Shown one piece after another: positions 1 through 10,535 of a stretch of DNA of 64,000 nucleotides. The stretch spans positions 26,799,896-26,863,895 of the forward strand of contig NC_067206.1 of NCBI RefSeq assembly GCF_026262505.1, given 5' to 3'. Position 1 is the first letter of the stretch. Every line of letters begins with the position of its first letter. A program made the position numbers and the translations under genes. Origin of the DNA: Trichomonas vaginalis G3 (taxonomy: Eukaryota > Parabasalia > Trichomonadida > Trichomonadidae). The notes beneath the pieces were generated by a model. The model searched no databases, was not told the DNA's origin, and was given only the letters and a program-made list of their open reading frames with translations.

Positions 1-603
1 CAATAACTCATAAGAAAAATCGAATTTTGATTAAGCCGCTGTTATAGGTATCACAAATACTACAAACTTGAGCAATATCGAAATTGCCAGCAAAAGTTTG
101 AAATTGCATTGCTCATATTTGTTTTGTAAACTAAAAATCTGCTTATATTATTCATTAATTTTTTATATATTATTCATATACTTTAATAAAAACAATACTA
201 TTTCACCTTAAAAATGAATTTCATAAGTCAATATTATTTTTTTGAAAATGTATCAATTTTCGATTAAAACAACATGAGAATAAAATTTACGCAAAATTAT
301 TTTAAAAAATGGTTTTAAAAATTTACAATAGATGAAGAATAAGATTGCAAGAAGTTTTGAAGTTTAATTTTAAGAAAAAAAATTCGGATATTATTCATGG
401 ATCTAAGTAATCTGATATTTGAGTATCGGCACTATGCATAAAACATATATTTATAGTTTTTTTGGATTTTTATGATTTTAAATATATTCAAATTTGGCAA
501 TCCAATAGATTTTTAAAAAATAGGTAAATAAAAATAGATTACATATGCAGCAGATTTAGAACATGAAACAAATCTTATAGTGACCCAAAAAAAATTCATG
601 ATC
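1..603. other. AT-rich non-genic stretch
   Basis: No reading frame, RNA gene or repeat could be supported here. The DNA is very AT-rich with many short A and T runs, like other intergenic stretches of this window. Confidence 0.5.
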
Positions 604-690
604 CAAAAAAGAAAAAAATTGGCTAAATGGGAATCAAACCTTGGCATAATGAATCATTATGTCGGATGTTTCCACTACACCGGCAGTTCG
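604..690 (-). ncRNA. tRNA-like Pol III element (degenerate)
   Basis: On the minus strand there is an A-box-like motif CGGTGTAGTGG (672-682). About 30 bases on lies a B-box-like motif GGTTTGATTCC (630-640), one base from the consensus GGTTCGANTCC, and then a T-rich run (604-617) that could end Pol III transcription. Spacing suits a tRNA, and a 5-bp stem with a 7-base loop sits between the boxes. However, the acceptor and T stems do not pair and position 33 is not U. It is either a decayed tRNA or another small Pol III transcript. Confidence 0.3.
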
Positions 691-794
691 AAAAATACCC
701 TTGGTGGTTCTATTTAATAGCTACACCCAACGATAGGCGGTGTCTCCAGCTTTAGAGAGGTGGTAAAAGTAAGGAAAATCTGGGTATTTCATAA

Positions 795-1859
795 ATGTTG
801 TTGTTTGATCTTTTTACCATTACTCGCTCGCTCGATAATCCAGGGGAATCCTGCAGCTCCCAAAGCGAAGGTAATTATGGCTACATTAATTATTATGAGG
901 ATTCTACATATAAAAAGAAACTAGAATCTTACTATCACAACGGAAACAAGTACGATTGGAATTGGGCTATTGGGAGTGTTTGCCCTTTAACAACTGGATC
1001 ACATACTATTCATGTTGAAGCGTATCCTGCATTACAATCATCTTTTGATGGGGAAGATTATGTCGACAAAGGAGATTGGTGTTCTGGCACTCAGAGTCAT
1101 GACTTTACCAAAACATTATATGCACACAGATGTTATCCATTAATGATTGCAGATTATACTAATTGTATTTTTGGTGTGAACTTACATGGGTATATTGATG
1201 GCAATCTTATTACAAACACAACAGCCACAATATTAGACTGCCTTACATCAGATTGCATGAAAGGATACTATACTGACACATGTGAAAAACAGGTTGATGC
1301 GTTTTGTAATGGAAACGGTTCTCCAGAATATGGCCGTGACTCATCGGGTATTGGATGCGTCTGCACAAGCCATGGATCAAACTTGTTCTGTGAAGACACT
1401 TCTCAGTATGCTTTTCCAGCAGGTAGCAGAGGAGTAAAGTTTACTTCATACTACAACTCAAGTAGAAATGACAATTCTGCAACATATGATGATTTCACAA
1501 CAAAAGAGTTCTATGAGTCATACACGACTATTGAACTGAACTCAGTCCTTTGGCAACCTCAGAACTCAGACATGCAGTTCCAACTGACATCTGTACCTAA
1601 TGCAGAGCTTTACATTGATGGAACTTTAGTTGGTGGATCTTTATCTGATCAATATGGATGTGAAGAGCTTGAGCAGACAGTTATTACAACAACGAAGCAA
1701 TACTTAAAGCGTGGACGCCATACAATTAAAATTGTCATGAGACCTGGTTGTGCAATGTTCCCACAATCAATGAGACTTCAATGGATGTTCTACCGCTGGT
1801 ATTCAAATAATCCTACAGGCTTTGAAGATATTCCAGCTCGTTACTTGGGCACAGCTTAA
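795..1859 (+). CDS. PA14-like surface protein, 5' end probably missing
   Basis: The 354-residue product is cysteine-rich and aromatic-rich, as in secreted proteins. Its C-terminal half (about 210-340) resembles a PA14/GLEYA-type carbohydrate-binding fold: AELYIDGTLVGG, then a basic GRHTIKIVMRPG segment and a strand LQWMFYRW, matching the usual display arm, 'G.H.I.I' turn and 'L.W' strand. The reading frame opens at the first ATG without a signal peptide. The real gene therefore probably began upstream and the copy is 5'-truncated, or the leader lies in sequence I cannot place. A cell-surface adhesin or receptor role is inference. The glycine-rich surface gene lies 200 bp downstream on the same strand. 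Confidence 0.5.
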   Translation: MLLFDLFTITRSLDNPGESCSSQSEGNYGYINYYEDSTYKKKLESYYHNGNKYDWNWAIGSVCPLTTGSHTIHVEAYPALQSSFDGEDYVDKGDWCSGTQSHDFTKTLYAHRCYPLMIADYTNCIFGVNLHGYIDGNLITNTTATILDCLTSDCMKGYYTDTCEKQVDAFCNGNGSPEYGRDSSGIGCVCTSHGSNLFCEDTSQYAFPAGSRGVKFTSYYNSSRNDNSATYDDFTTKEFYESYTTIELNSVLWQPQNSDMQFQLTSVPNAELYIDGTLVGGSLSDQYGCEELEQTVITTTKQYLKRGRHTIKIVMRPGCAMFPQSMRLQWMFYRWYSNNPTGFEDIPARYLGTA

Positions 1860-2060
1860 ATCAGACAGATAGAAATATAATGTTTTGTCACCATGATTAA
1901 AAAAATTATTATTTTATCTTATATAAAAACGAATTTATTCACTGATCAGATTGAGAGTGAACAGTATTCAAAATTTGACAGCTATTTCAATTTTCTTGAA
2001 ATTTCTGTCAAAATATTGTTAAACCTTATATTATCCAGGCTTGCTTAAATACTATCCTAT

Positions 2061-3191
2061 TCATTAGTTAATAATTCATTTGGATCTGCGACAGTAAATG
2101 TTACAAAGTATCCAAAGACATACATTTTCGATTATCCATGCATATCAAATTCAATCTGCACAGATTATGTTATCAATTTTTCAGCAGGAGTATACAAATT
2201 TGATCTGTATGGTGCTTCTGGTGGGTCGAAACCGGGATTAACCGCTTCATTCCTTGATAGTAAAGCTATTTGTATCGATGATGAATTTATTTCTGTTGCC
2301 AACGGAAATGCAAAATGTAGACAGGTCCCAAGCCGAGGAGGTGCTGGTGGCTACATATCAGGCATTATAACCATTTCCCATAGTCTAACCGCCTTTGCGA
2401 CGATAGGTGGCAGAGGAATCTATGAATTTAATTCGAAAATAATTCATGACACCAATATTAGTAACATGATCAAAGGTGGATACGGCGGTGGGGGCAATAC
2501 GTTCAATTACTGGATGTCTGAAAGCAATTTTGGAGCAGGGAGCGGCGGTGGCCAAACCGCTGTCAAATTTTTACAAAACGATTTATGGCACCGAGTAATT
2601 GTAAGCGGTGCTGGGGGAGGATCTGATAATTCCATTGATAATGAAGTATTTAACGGCACGGACGATGGATCAGGTGGTGCTGGAGGGGGATTAGTTGGAC
2701 AAGGATATTGGATGAATGGAGTTTATCAATCTGACAGATTGGCAAATTCCACTTATGGCTTCACTTTTGGTTTTGGAGAATCCGCTCAAAAAGATCGATC
2801 CTTAAATCCAGATGGAGTTATCCCTGCCGAAGGAGGTTATGATAGACCTGGTGCGGGAGCAGGATGGTTTGGTGGTTTTGCTGGACAGAAGGGAAATGCT
2901 GGCTCTGGTGGAGGAAGCTCTTGGGCTTTGTGTTCTGACGCAATTATTCCAAAAGGAAATATTTATGCAAATGGTACGTTTTATAATGAAACCCAAAATT
3001 TTCCATATGCATTCAAGTTAACAGATGGATATGTTTTTAGAAATGTAAAAACAGCATCTGGAGTTTGGGAAGGCAATGGAAGACTTATTATTACAGTTCT
3101 TGAAAACTTTCTTGTTCTTTCTTGTCAATTAAGAAGCAATTTCAAATTAATCTATGATGCTCTATTTGCTATCCTTACACAAACCAATTAA
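2061..3191 (+). pseudogene. glycine-rich (loricrin-like) surface protein, start codon lost
   Basis: The frame is open from about 2061 to the stop at 3191, but its first ATG is only at 2466. The upstream part clearly codes for the family's N-terminal module: KTYIFDYPCIS, then VYKFDLYGASGG. It is followed by repeated glycine clusters (GGYGGGGNTF, GAGSGGGQ, GAGGGSD, GSGGAGGG, GSGGGSSW). Trichomonads have many such glycine-rich extracellular proteins, related to the glycine-rich region of ALK-like receptors. No signal peptide or start precedes the open part, and the C-terminus ends soon after the GRLIITV strand without a membrane segment. It is best read as a truncated family member or a pseudogene; a start codon within a short upstream exon is not excluded. 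Confidence 0.55.
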
Positions 3192-3666
3192 CTTTTTTTT
3201 AAATAAATCCATCGATTAATGAGATAGAACAATATTTTTAGATATATCTCTATAAAAAAATTGAAATGAAAGTTTTATTTTGTTCAATATTATGAAGCTA
3301 AAAATATCAAGATTTTTCAATTTGCGCAAGCATTCACAAAAATTCCAGACTAAATCATCATAATTTTTGCAAATACAAAAGAGAAATATGATTCACTTTT
3401 TTGACAATAACTCAAATTTCTGACATGTGAATCGAAGGTCATGTCATGCGGGTGTTAATGCAACATTAAGTCAAATATATTGATAATATATTTAGATGTT
3501 TTCATGCAGACTTTAATAAAATTTCATAGATTCAAAAGAGAAACATTAATTAATTTTTCTCACTTTTTTGACACGAAAAAGTGATATACTAAATGAGATT
3601 CTTCAAAATCATTTCATATTTGTAAAAAAATAAAAAATTATTACATATATTTATTCCTAATATCAA
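3192..3666. other. intergenic, with CACTTTTTTGACA repeats
   Basis: Convergent intergenic region between a plus-strand and a minus-strand gene. It contains two copies of CACTTTTTTGACA (around 3392 and 3560). The second continues to an inverted copy, giving CACTTTTT-TGACACG-AAAAAGTG, a hairpin that could act in 3' processing or in binding a factor. No gene seen. Confidence 0.4.
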
Positions 3667-5868
3667 TTACAAGTTCAAATCAATAATTTCGCCTTCTTGG
3701 TCATCATCTTTATACTTATAAGGATCAGATCCCCACGGACCGAATGTTTTCAGACCAATGATGTTTCCGCAAGCAGTAAACAAAATGATGAAAACAACAA
3801 TTGCTATCAAAAGTAGTGTTCCTATTGTTCCTGCAGCGACTGGTCCGGAGTAATCTTTCGCTGTTGGTGCAGCTGTTGCAAACGGAATAATGACACCACT
3901 TACAGATGGAGAAGTGTTGTCTGAAAGGAGAATCTGAACAGATGATGGATTGACGTAGTTGTCAAATGTTCTGATTGAAAGGAAAACACCAAAAATATGA
4001 ATTACGAAGGGGGATTCACCTTTGTAATCAACAAAGTTTCCTAAAACAGTTGTTGTGTTCTCATAAACATTGTATGTTATAGGAGGAAACGCTTTAATAT
4101 TTGATCCTGCAAAAATTTCCAAATAACCGCCGTTCACTTCATTTTTGATCGTCAAAGATTTTGGTAACGTCATGGGAACTTCCTTTTCTCGATTTGAGAG
4201 CTTTACAAAATCATCGAAGAGAGTAACTCTTGCAATTCCTGCTGCATCTATGATAACGTGGCAGTTATTGAATATAAGGAGGTTATTCAGCCTCATGATT
4301 GTTTCTCCGCCTAAAGTAACTGTTGAATTTGGTGTGAATGTGAACATTGGACTGCTTTGTGTGTAAATAAAGACATTTCCGCCTGTTACAACACTTGTTG
4401 TCGCTGGGAAATCGCCAAATAAGATGATACTTTTGTTATTTCCATTGAAACTATATTTATATTTTGAAGAAACAAAGGTTGAGACGATACTTGCACTTGA
4501 ATAATACAAATTAGCATCTCCATATATGTTTATGTCATTGATAATAGCTGCATCTTTATCAATTGTTGAAGTTGCAATACTTATTGGTAAATAAACGTTG
4601 TTTGGTGACTTTAGAGTGATTCCTTGTGCAATGGATGACTTGTATACATTACCTACGAATGAAACAGACCCTGTTTTGATTGATTTTATGTTATTTAACG
4701 AATCAAAATCTGATTCTAGTTCCGAAAGATCGAAATTGAGGTCGGATGAACCAGAAATTTGTATATTTACGTTATTAAGAACAAGCTTTTCTGAGGAAAT
4801 CGTTGTCGAAGAAGAAATTGTGACAGATAACTCAGATAATGAAAGTTTGGCTGGTGATTCTGGGAATTTAAGATCAAGGTTCGCTCCTAAACCAAGAGAA
4901 ATCATTGAAATGTCACCTTTTGATAGTCCTTCGAAAGTAAATTCTCTTTTTTGGGCTCCGTCAACGTATATTGTGCATTTATTGTCTCCAGAATCGGAAA
5001 GATAGTTTCTAAGGATAGTGTTTGTTGATTCTGTTGAATATGGAACTAATCCATTCGGACAATGCGTACAGGCGCTTATTTCATCGGAACACATGCAAAC
5101 TTCGTTGGTCACTGGTAATGGAGATCCATCATTTATGTCCATTGGAGGGTAAAAACTCGTTTGGAAATCAGAAATGTTCGCTGAATAGTATAATAAAGGA
5201 TATTGCTTGTAATCAAATTGATCATCGTTAACATGAGAGAAATATCCAAGCTGGCCTTCCCAATTTGTTGTAAATTGCAAAATGAAAGATTGAAGATCTT
5301 TTAGCTCGAAAGAATTAGATGAACTTATTGGAATTGTTGATAAAGTACCACGCTCGTCAACATACTTAACTTGGACATCTTTCATGTTCTTCAAATCAAA
5401 TTTTAGCTTCGAACTATGGGAAACTGGAGATAAGAAGAGTATTTTGAACGTTTCATCATTATTGATATCAATGTTTGGTCTGAGCTGTGAGTTCTTCGGT
5501 CCAATTGTTATATTTGTATAAGCATTTAATAAAAATAGCTTGTTTTCGTTCTCGTAAAAGTTTGGAATTGCTGTAAATATTAAATATTCATCTTTACAAT
5601 CTGGTTTCTTATCAATAATTACATAATCATCTCTAAATCTGAGAACAAAATATGTGTAAGGGGATTGGAATTTATGATTGACTTGACTCAATGGAATAAC
5701 AGTTGATTCAAACCCAGCACAATTATAAATAATTAGGAGATTGAAATTTGTTTGAAATTTGAACCTAAATTGGTCATAATTTTTAGTGCTTACGTTTCCA
5801 TTAATAAATGATTCAACCGTTTTGTGGTATGTATCGGATAAGCATAAGTTAAGTAACAGAAATAACAT
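3667..5868 (-). CDS. type I membrane surface protein (hypothetical family)
   Basis: The 733-residue product starts with a short hydrophobic signal peptide (MLFLLLNLCLS). It has a long ectodomain rich in Ser, Thr, Asn and aromatic residues. Near residue 260 there is a Cys cluster (CMCSDEISACTHC). A beta-helix-like run of short strands follows (about 300-640). Then comes one membrane segment (about 675-700, GTLLLIAIVVFIILFTACG) and a 34-residue acidic cytosolic tail. This layout is that of a plasma membrane surface protein exposed to the outside. I do not recognise a named domain; adhesion or host interaction is a guess. The start is supported by the signal peptide directly at the ATG. Confidence 0.75.
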   Translation of the reverse strand: MLFLLLNLCLSDTYHKTVESFINGNVSTKNYDQFRFKFQTNFNLLIIYNCAGFESTVIPLSQVNHKFQSPYTYFVLRFRDDYVIIDKKPDCKDEYLIFTAIPNFYENENKLFLLNAYTNITIGPKNSQLRPNIDINNDETFKILFLSPVSHSSKLKFDLKNMKDVQVKYVDERGTLSTIPISSSNSFELKDLQSFILQFTTNWEGQLGYFSHVNDDQFDYKQYPLLYYSANISDFQTSFYPPMDINDGSPLPVTNEVCMCSDEISACTHCPNGLVPYSTESTNTILRNYLSDSGDNKCTIYVDGAQKREFTFEGLSKGDISMISLGLGANLDLKFPESPAKLSLSELSVTISSSTTISSEKLVLNNVNIQISGSSDLNFDLSELESDFDSLNNIKSIKTGSVSFVGNVYKSSIAQGITLKSPNNVYLPISIATSTIDKDAAIINDINIYGDANLYYSSASIVSTFVSSKYKYSFNGNNKSIILFGDFPATTSVVTGGNVFIYTQSSPMFTFTPNSTVTLGGETIMRLNNLLIFNNCHVIIDAAGIARVTLFDDFVKLSNREKEVPMTLPKSLTIKNEVNGGYLEIFAGSNIKAFPPITYNVYENTTTVLGNFVDYKGESPFVIHIFGVFLSIRTFDNYVNPSSVQILLSDNTSPSVSGVIIPFATAAPTAKDYSGPVAAGTIGTLLLIAIVVFIILFTACGNIIGLKTFGPWGSDPYKYKDDDQEGEIIDLNL

Positions 5869-6155
5869 CTACGAAAAAATTTTATAACCTTTTTATTTGT
5901 TTCTATTTCTTATTTCGGTAAATACTAATATATGTTGCGCATTTTTTATGGCGCTTGTAGAATTGCTACCATTAAAAAGCTGATAAATTTGAAGATAGTA
6001 AATTCAACCACCAGAAGCTGAAGGATGATGCATTGTATAAAACGATTTGTTTTATTTATAAAGCTTATTTCGTTCATATTAATGAAAAAAAAATTATATT
6101 TTTGAAATTTCATAATCAGATAAATAACCATTTATAATATCGAAAGTTTTCATAA

Positions 6156-6689
6156 CTAAATCTCAGTATTTTGTCCTTTGAGATGAGTTTCCTCATCATG
6201 TCTCTTAGAGTGACCAAGATATTGATCAATTGGTGTTGTAAATTTGCTATTTCTACCCTTTTGCTTATTAGTTTCAGTATACAATGTAATAGCTGGGTCA
6301 TCGAGATAGTCTACCTTAAGATTTGGATCATATGCTGGTAATTCTTCTAAGAATTTGCCACGAGTGAAGTACATCTTATGATCTTCTGCAGCAAGCTGCT
6401 CGTTTTGAATATCACGTGTAATCTCACGTGCTGCTTGCCTTTCCATCATTGCTTGACGCGGAGGAACTTTCCGGACTTTCATTCCTGGCTTTGGCTGTGT
6501 CTGCTCAGTTTGTTTGTTTAAATCTCTGCTGCAATATGAAATCTGGTACTCACTATGATCGATTTGTGCTGGTTTGGATTCTCCCTCAAGGCTACGTGTT
6601 TTCATTTGCTGTTCAGCTGCCTGATTTTCGCGTTCTTCATACCAATTTCCAATAAGAGTCTTGTTGTCCTCGAGATTATATCCTTTCAT
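6156..6689 (-). CDS. putative flagellar/ciliary protein with GNWxEER motif
   Basis: The 177-residue soluble protein is charged and rich in Gln, Glu and Lys, with no membrane segment. Its N-terminus carries a LIGNWYEER motif (residues 12-20) like the GNW-VEER signature I associate with SPAG8-type and other microtubule-associated ciliary proteins. It also carries KMYFTRGKFLEELPAYDPN in the middle. Such proteins are short, mostly unstructured and bind the lumen or surface of axonemal microtubules. The assignment rests on the one motif and is tentative. A flagellar role would fit the dynein light chain at 15.6-16.3 kb. The ATG at 6689 is the first in frame. Confidence 0.45.
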   Translation of the reverse strand: MKGYNLEDNKTLIGNWYEERENQAAEQQMKTRSLEGESKPAQIDHSEYQISYCSRDLNKQTEQTQPKPGMKVRKVPPRQAMMERQAAREITRDIQNEQLAAEDHKMYFTRGKFLEELPAYDPNLKVDYLDDPAITLYTETNKQKGRNSKFTTPIDQYLGHSKRHDEETHLKGQNTEI

Positions 6690-7359
6690 CCTATAAAGTT
6701 ATCTAACGAACTTTCTTTCAAAAAAATTATTGTAAACAAAAGCACAAAGGTATGAAGGAAATACAACACAATGGCGTAATAATCATTATTTTCGTTCGAA
6801 TATATAGAAAAAATTGAAGATTTAAAATATTATTTTATAAAAATTGAACAAAATCAATAAACTCTGTTAAATCTAGGTTTGACACATCACATATAAAGTG
6901 TTTTTAAAACCTAAGCAATAGTCTGTAAATACATTTCAAAACAAATTAAAACAAACTCATTTTAACTATCTTTTCTGTTAAAATCATATATTTCATCTTT
7001 TGATATATATGGGGTCATTCCAATACATGAAATTTAAGACCCTTCCTGCATAGGCCTTCTTTATAATTAAATGAAAATAGAGGTACATGTGTTTTTAAAA
7101 ACTTCTAGGTGCAATGCATAATATTTCTCATTTTGGAAGAATCATAGTGACACAACTTTTATTTCTCGTGTTTGTTTTATATTTGAAGTTATGATAAAAT
7201 AGGGCATTTTCCAAAATCTAAACAAAATTAAACATATATATCTGAATAAATCAATGAAAAAGTTTCAGAATCGATGAGATGATACTTTTGATTCCAATTC
7301 TACTGAAACTAAGATTAAAAATCTGATGTGTAAAATAAAAAATGTTTATGTTAATTTTT
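6690..7359. other. intergenic, nothing recognised
   Basis: AT-rich spacer of about 670 bases between two minus-strand genes. I found no coding signal, tRNA or long repeat. Confidence 0.5.
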
Positions 7360-7614
7360 TTAATTAATGGATTCATATGTGTTTGTTTTTATTCTATGAA
7401 TAAATGCTCTTCCTGGTGGTGGATTTTTAGGGTCAACTTGTTCTTTATATGTACGGAGAATATTCCATTCATATTTTGGAGCTGCTCCATTATATGGAAT
7501 ATATTTGATCTTTTCCCTGTCCACGTAAACATCATACACCTTCCCTCATTCATTGATGGTATTAATACGAACTCTCCTTTCTGTTTGAACGCATTGCTTG
7601 GATCCGTAGCTCAT
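7360..7614 (-). pseudogene. small host gene interrupted by an in-frame stop
   Basis: Reading the minus strand from the ATG at 7614 gives a coherent product of about 84 codons. It begins MSYGSKQCVQTERRVRINT, has one in-frame TGA after codon 22, and continues through KYEWNILRTYKEQVDPKN and PPPGRAFIHRI to a stop at 7360. Just upstream of the ATG is TTCACTTCATTATTCAAG, close to the trichomonad initiator pattern (TCA followed by Y and T/A, with TCATTA). The gene therefore had its own promoter. The family is unknown to me; the PPPGRAFIH stretch recalls short ciliary proteins. It is a recently broken gene, or the TGA is a sequencing error. Confidence 0.5.
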
Positions 7615-8360
7615 CTTGAATAATGAAGTGAATATGTTATTTATGAATTCTCAGAGTAACTCATTTGTGATTCATTGAAATAATTTGAGAATAAATACTG
7701 TAAAATAAAATTATCACAAATCATTTGTTAAAATTTCTGTTGTGATAAACATGTGATGATAATGATGATCACTTATTGAAGTATTAAAATGAAAGGAATT
7801 AACTTATTTGTGATATTTTTTATTTGAATATGGAAAAAAAGTCGTAATTTTCAATGTGGAAAACATTTTATCGAATTATATTTGAATGAATGTGCAGCAT
7901 AGAATAATCATGGATTGTGTACTGAAGCTCAATTTTTGATCACAGATAAACACTTGTGCTGGGAAATATTGCCAGAATCAATGGATGAAATCTTACGAAT
8001 AAAAATTATTTAGGATGATTAATCATTCAACAGTTGCAATAGGTGTAATAAAATAAGAAAATGATATAGAGAAAATGGAAGTAATGAATATTGTTCTAAT
8101 TTTATTAACACATATATAATATCGTTGATTAATATAAATGATTAATTTTTATTGATAAAACTTGAAATGCATAAAAGTATTTCAATTACTTAATATATCA
8201 ACATCATGAAAAACCTTTAAAAATCAAATAAAATAAATGATTACAAATAAAACTTGAAATTTTATTACAAAATCAATAAAAATTGTATATACAATATAAT
8301 CTTTTACCATACAAGATAATCAAGTATATAAGGAACACTTAAAATAACATTTTCTGAATT
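7615..8360. other. intergenic, nothing recognised
   Basis: About 750 bases of AT-rich DNA. The only notable sequence is the initiator-like element at its left edge that belongs to the small broken gene at 7360-7614. Confidence 0.45.
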
Positions 8361-8972
8361 TTAACAGTGAGGGATCGCAAAACCACCACAGAAGTAAGCC
8401 AAAAGTAGATATATTATGAGGGCAACTATAACTAAGATTGCAACAAAGGCAACGATTTTAATTATTTTTCTTTTTCTTGCGCGATAGCCAATTGACCTAA
8501 CACCTGGTGTATTGTTACCTAAAAGTAAATTGTATTCGTCTGCATCGCTTGATTCGAGTTCTGCAATGCTTGGTGGGACAATTTCAGCTAAATTTGCTGG
8601 AGATCGGTCTAATGTCCTACAAATATCGCGTAAAGAGGGTTCGAATGCTGCTTGAAGTGAAAATGTAGAAGCGTTTTCCCAATCTGTTGGACGCGTTTTC
8701 AAATATCGATGCAAAACTGTCTTGATTTCGTTCAAAATTTTGACTAGCATTTGCTTTTCGCACGATTCTCTGACAACACAGAGAATATTCAAATCATCTT
8801 CATCCGAAAGGATACCCCAAATGTAACCATCAACTTTAAGTATAACAATTCCATCTTTTGACTTATCTTTTGGTAAAAACTTTTGGTAATATAAATCAAA
8901 GTTTCCTGATACAGCGCAATGTTGGCATACTGGAGTCGTACCCTTGGATATTAATGCGTAACAAAATACCAT
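8361..8972 (-). CDS. longin-domain, tail-anchored protein lacking a SNARE motif
   Basis: The 203-residue protein opens with a longin-like fold (about 1-100): FCYALISKGTTPV, a strand ILKVDGYIWGILSDED, LNILCVVRES, then an amphipathic helix KILNEIKTVLHRYLKT. This is the order seen in VAMP7/Ykt6/Sec22 N-termini. The C-terminus is a basic stretch (RARKRKIIK) and one membrane segment (170-193) with a nine-residue luminal end. The 60-70 residues between longin domain and anchor do not form the heptad R-SNARE helix with its central Arg. The layout therefore resembles plant phytolongins rather than a true VAMP. Likely role: membrane traffic in the endomembrane system. A motif AAAAGTGACA lies about 10 bases before the ATG. 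Confidence 0.65.
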   Translation of the reverse strand: MVFCYALISKGTTPVCQHCAVSGNFDLYYQKFLPKDKSKDGIVILKVDGYIWGILSDEDDLNILCVVRESCEKQMLVKILNEIKTVLHRYLKTRPTDWENASTFSLQAAFEPSLRDICRTLDRSPANLAEIVPPSIAELESSDADEYNLLLGNNTPGVRSIGYRARKRKIIKIVAFVAILVIVALIIYLLLAYFCGGFAIPHC

Positions 8973-8979
8973 AAGTTTT

Positions 8980-8990
8980 TGTCACTTTTA
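8980..8990 (-). promoter_or_regulatory. AAAAGTGACA element before the longin gene
   Basis: Minus-strand TAAAAGTGACA lies about 8-18 bases upstream of the longin gene's ATG. The same core stands in front of the Tvp23-like gene (12571-12581) and of several Maverick genes. Trichomonad transcripts are known for very short 5' leaders, so this could overlap the transcription start. The function is inferred. Confidence 0.4.
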
Positions 8991-10535
8991 TGACAAATCT
9001 GTAAATTTTTGACATATCACTTTTTATTGCAATGATTTCTGATCATTCTTGGATAAAACCCAAATAAATAGAATTACAATATATCTGAATCACATAATAT
9101 ACATGAGTTGTTGATTTGGACAGAAATCTTTTGAAAAAATTGGTTGATATTTACTAGAAATTAACTCTCTTCTTAACATCAATTCTCTATATTTGCATTT
9201 ACTCATCATATGCTTCACCTTTTATAAATCTCTTGAGATAGGCTTTAATAATGAATTGATCTGCTAATCTATCCGGATTCTTCCATCAGTCCAAGAATCT
9301 ACGTGTTGTAGTGGTTTCGATGGAATCTTATTATTCAATGTTTTTTATTTATTTTTCAAATTCGTAAGTTTTTTATTATAAAACAGCATTTCAACGATCT
9401 GAATATTTTCACTCATATTAAAACTCCTATGCTTTTATAATATTGCTTCACCCGATGTTATCATGTCATTTAAATTCCCACTTCTTACAATGTAGTCTCG
9501 ACTATATGAATTCGATATAGCTAATCAAAATTTTGTCCCAGAGGATTTAAATTTTCTAACAATATCTATCCATTTACTAATTTTATGTTATACTAAGGAT
9601 GTCGTTTTGATTTTTTTATGCCTGGGACAAAAGGCGTATAAGTACCATGTGATATGAAATTGTGAGAATCTCATAGAATACTTTGAATACTATCTCTCAA
9701 TTTAATAGTGAACTTACGCCTTTTGTCTCGTAGTTTAATTGTTTTCAGAAATAAGATGGAATTATTAATGAACCCCATTAGTAATCCGATTAACCAAGAA
9801 AATTTTTCAAAAAACATTGAAATTTATATTCTTTTTATAGCAATAAATATACATTTATTTGCATGCTTTAATTATTTTGATCAAATTAAATTTCAATACT
9901 GACTTAATTTTAATGGTTTTGGTAATTTTCTAAGATTTTATTCCCTATTCAATGTCTATCACTATTTTGAAAGATTTTTTCTTTTTAAATAATAAATTGA
10001 ATTAAGTTGGTATTCAAAAATCTTGACTTAAAAAATTTTCAAGTCAAGATTGAACGCTTTACAAAATATTTAGAAAGTTTTCAATCTTGGTTAAGCTACG
10101 GATCTACATCAAGAATTCCAAAATAGTGGAACATTTGAAAACCGTTTCACTTGTTCAATTATTGCCCTATATAGTTAAAATTTGGAAAAACATGACTTAT
10201 TTTGATTCTTTATTCATAGTAATTCGTACCATTCTAAACGGCTACTCCCATATATGAAAACGACCTATTAATCATATTTATACTATCTCCTCACACTGAA
10301 ATTTTAAAGTATTTTCGATAATTCATAATTTTTAATTTCAATTTAATAATTTTTATATTTAAATAGTGAGAAGATGTTTAAATATTATGTACTTACAATA
10401 TGAATCAATTGCAAAGTATTTTAAAAAGAATTCGGTGGTTTTGAATCCAAACTTTCAAAATATATAAATCTTTATTTATTTGGACAAAGTATGAATACAA
10501 ATTCCATGATATTTTGTTACTTTTTATAAAGGTGT
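8991..10535. other. intergenic with gene debris and two inverted repeats
   Basis: No whole gene. At about 9199-9340 the minus strand shows coding-like text (KPLQHVDSWTDGRIR, and in another frame LADQFIIKAYLKRFIKGEAYDE then stop), the decayed 3' end of an unidentified small gene. Inverted arms GGGACAAAAGGCGTATAAGT (9624-9643) and ACTTACGCCTTTTGTCTC (9712-9729) enclose 68 bases. AATCTTGACTT / AAGTCAAGATT (10019-10029 and 10041-10051) forms a perfect 11-bp hairpin. Confidence 0.45.

Noticed and set aside
4598-5005. 135-codon plus-strand frame
   Set aside because: Antisense shadow of the type I membrane protein; Ser-rich repeats keep the opposite frame open.
9708-9902. 64-codon plus-strand frame
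   Set aside because: Starts in the arm of an inverted repeat, AT-biased composition, no supporting signal.
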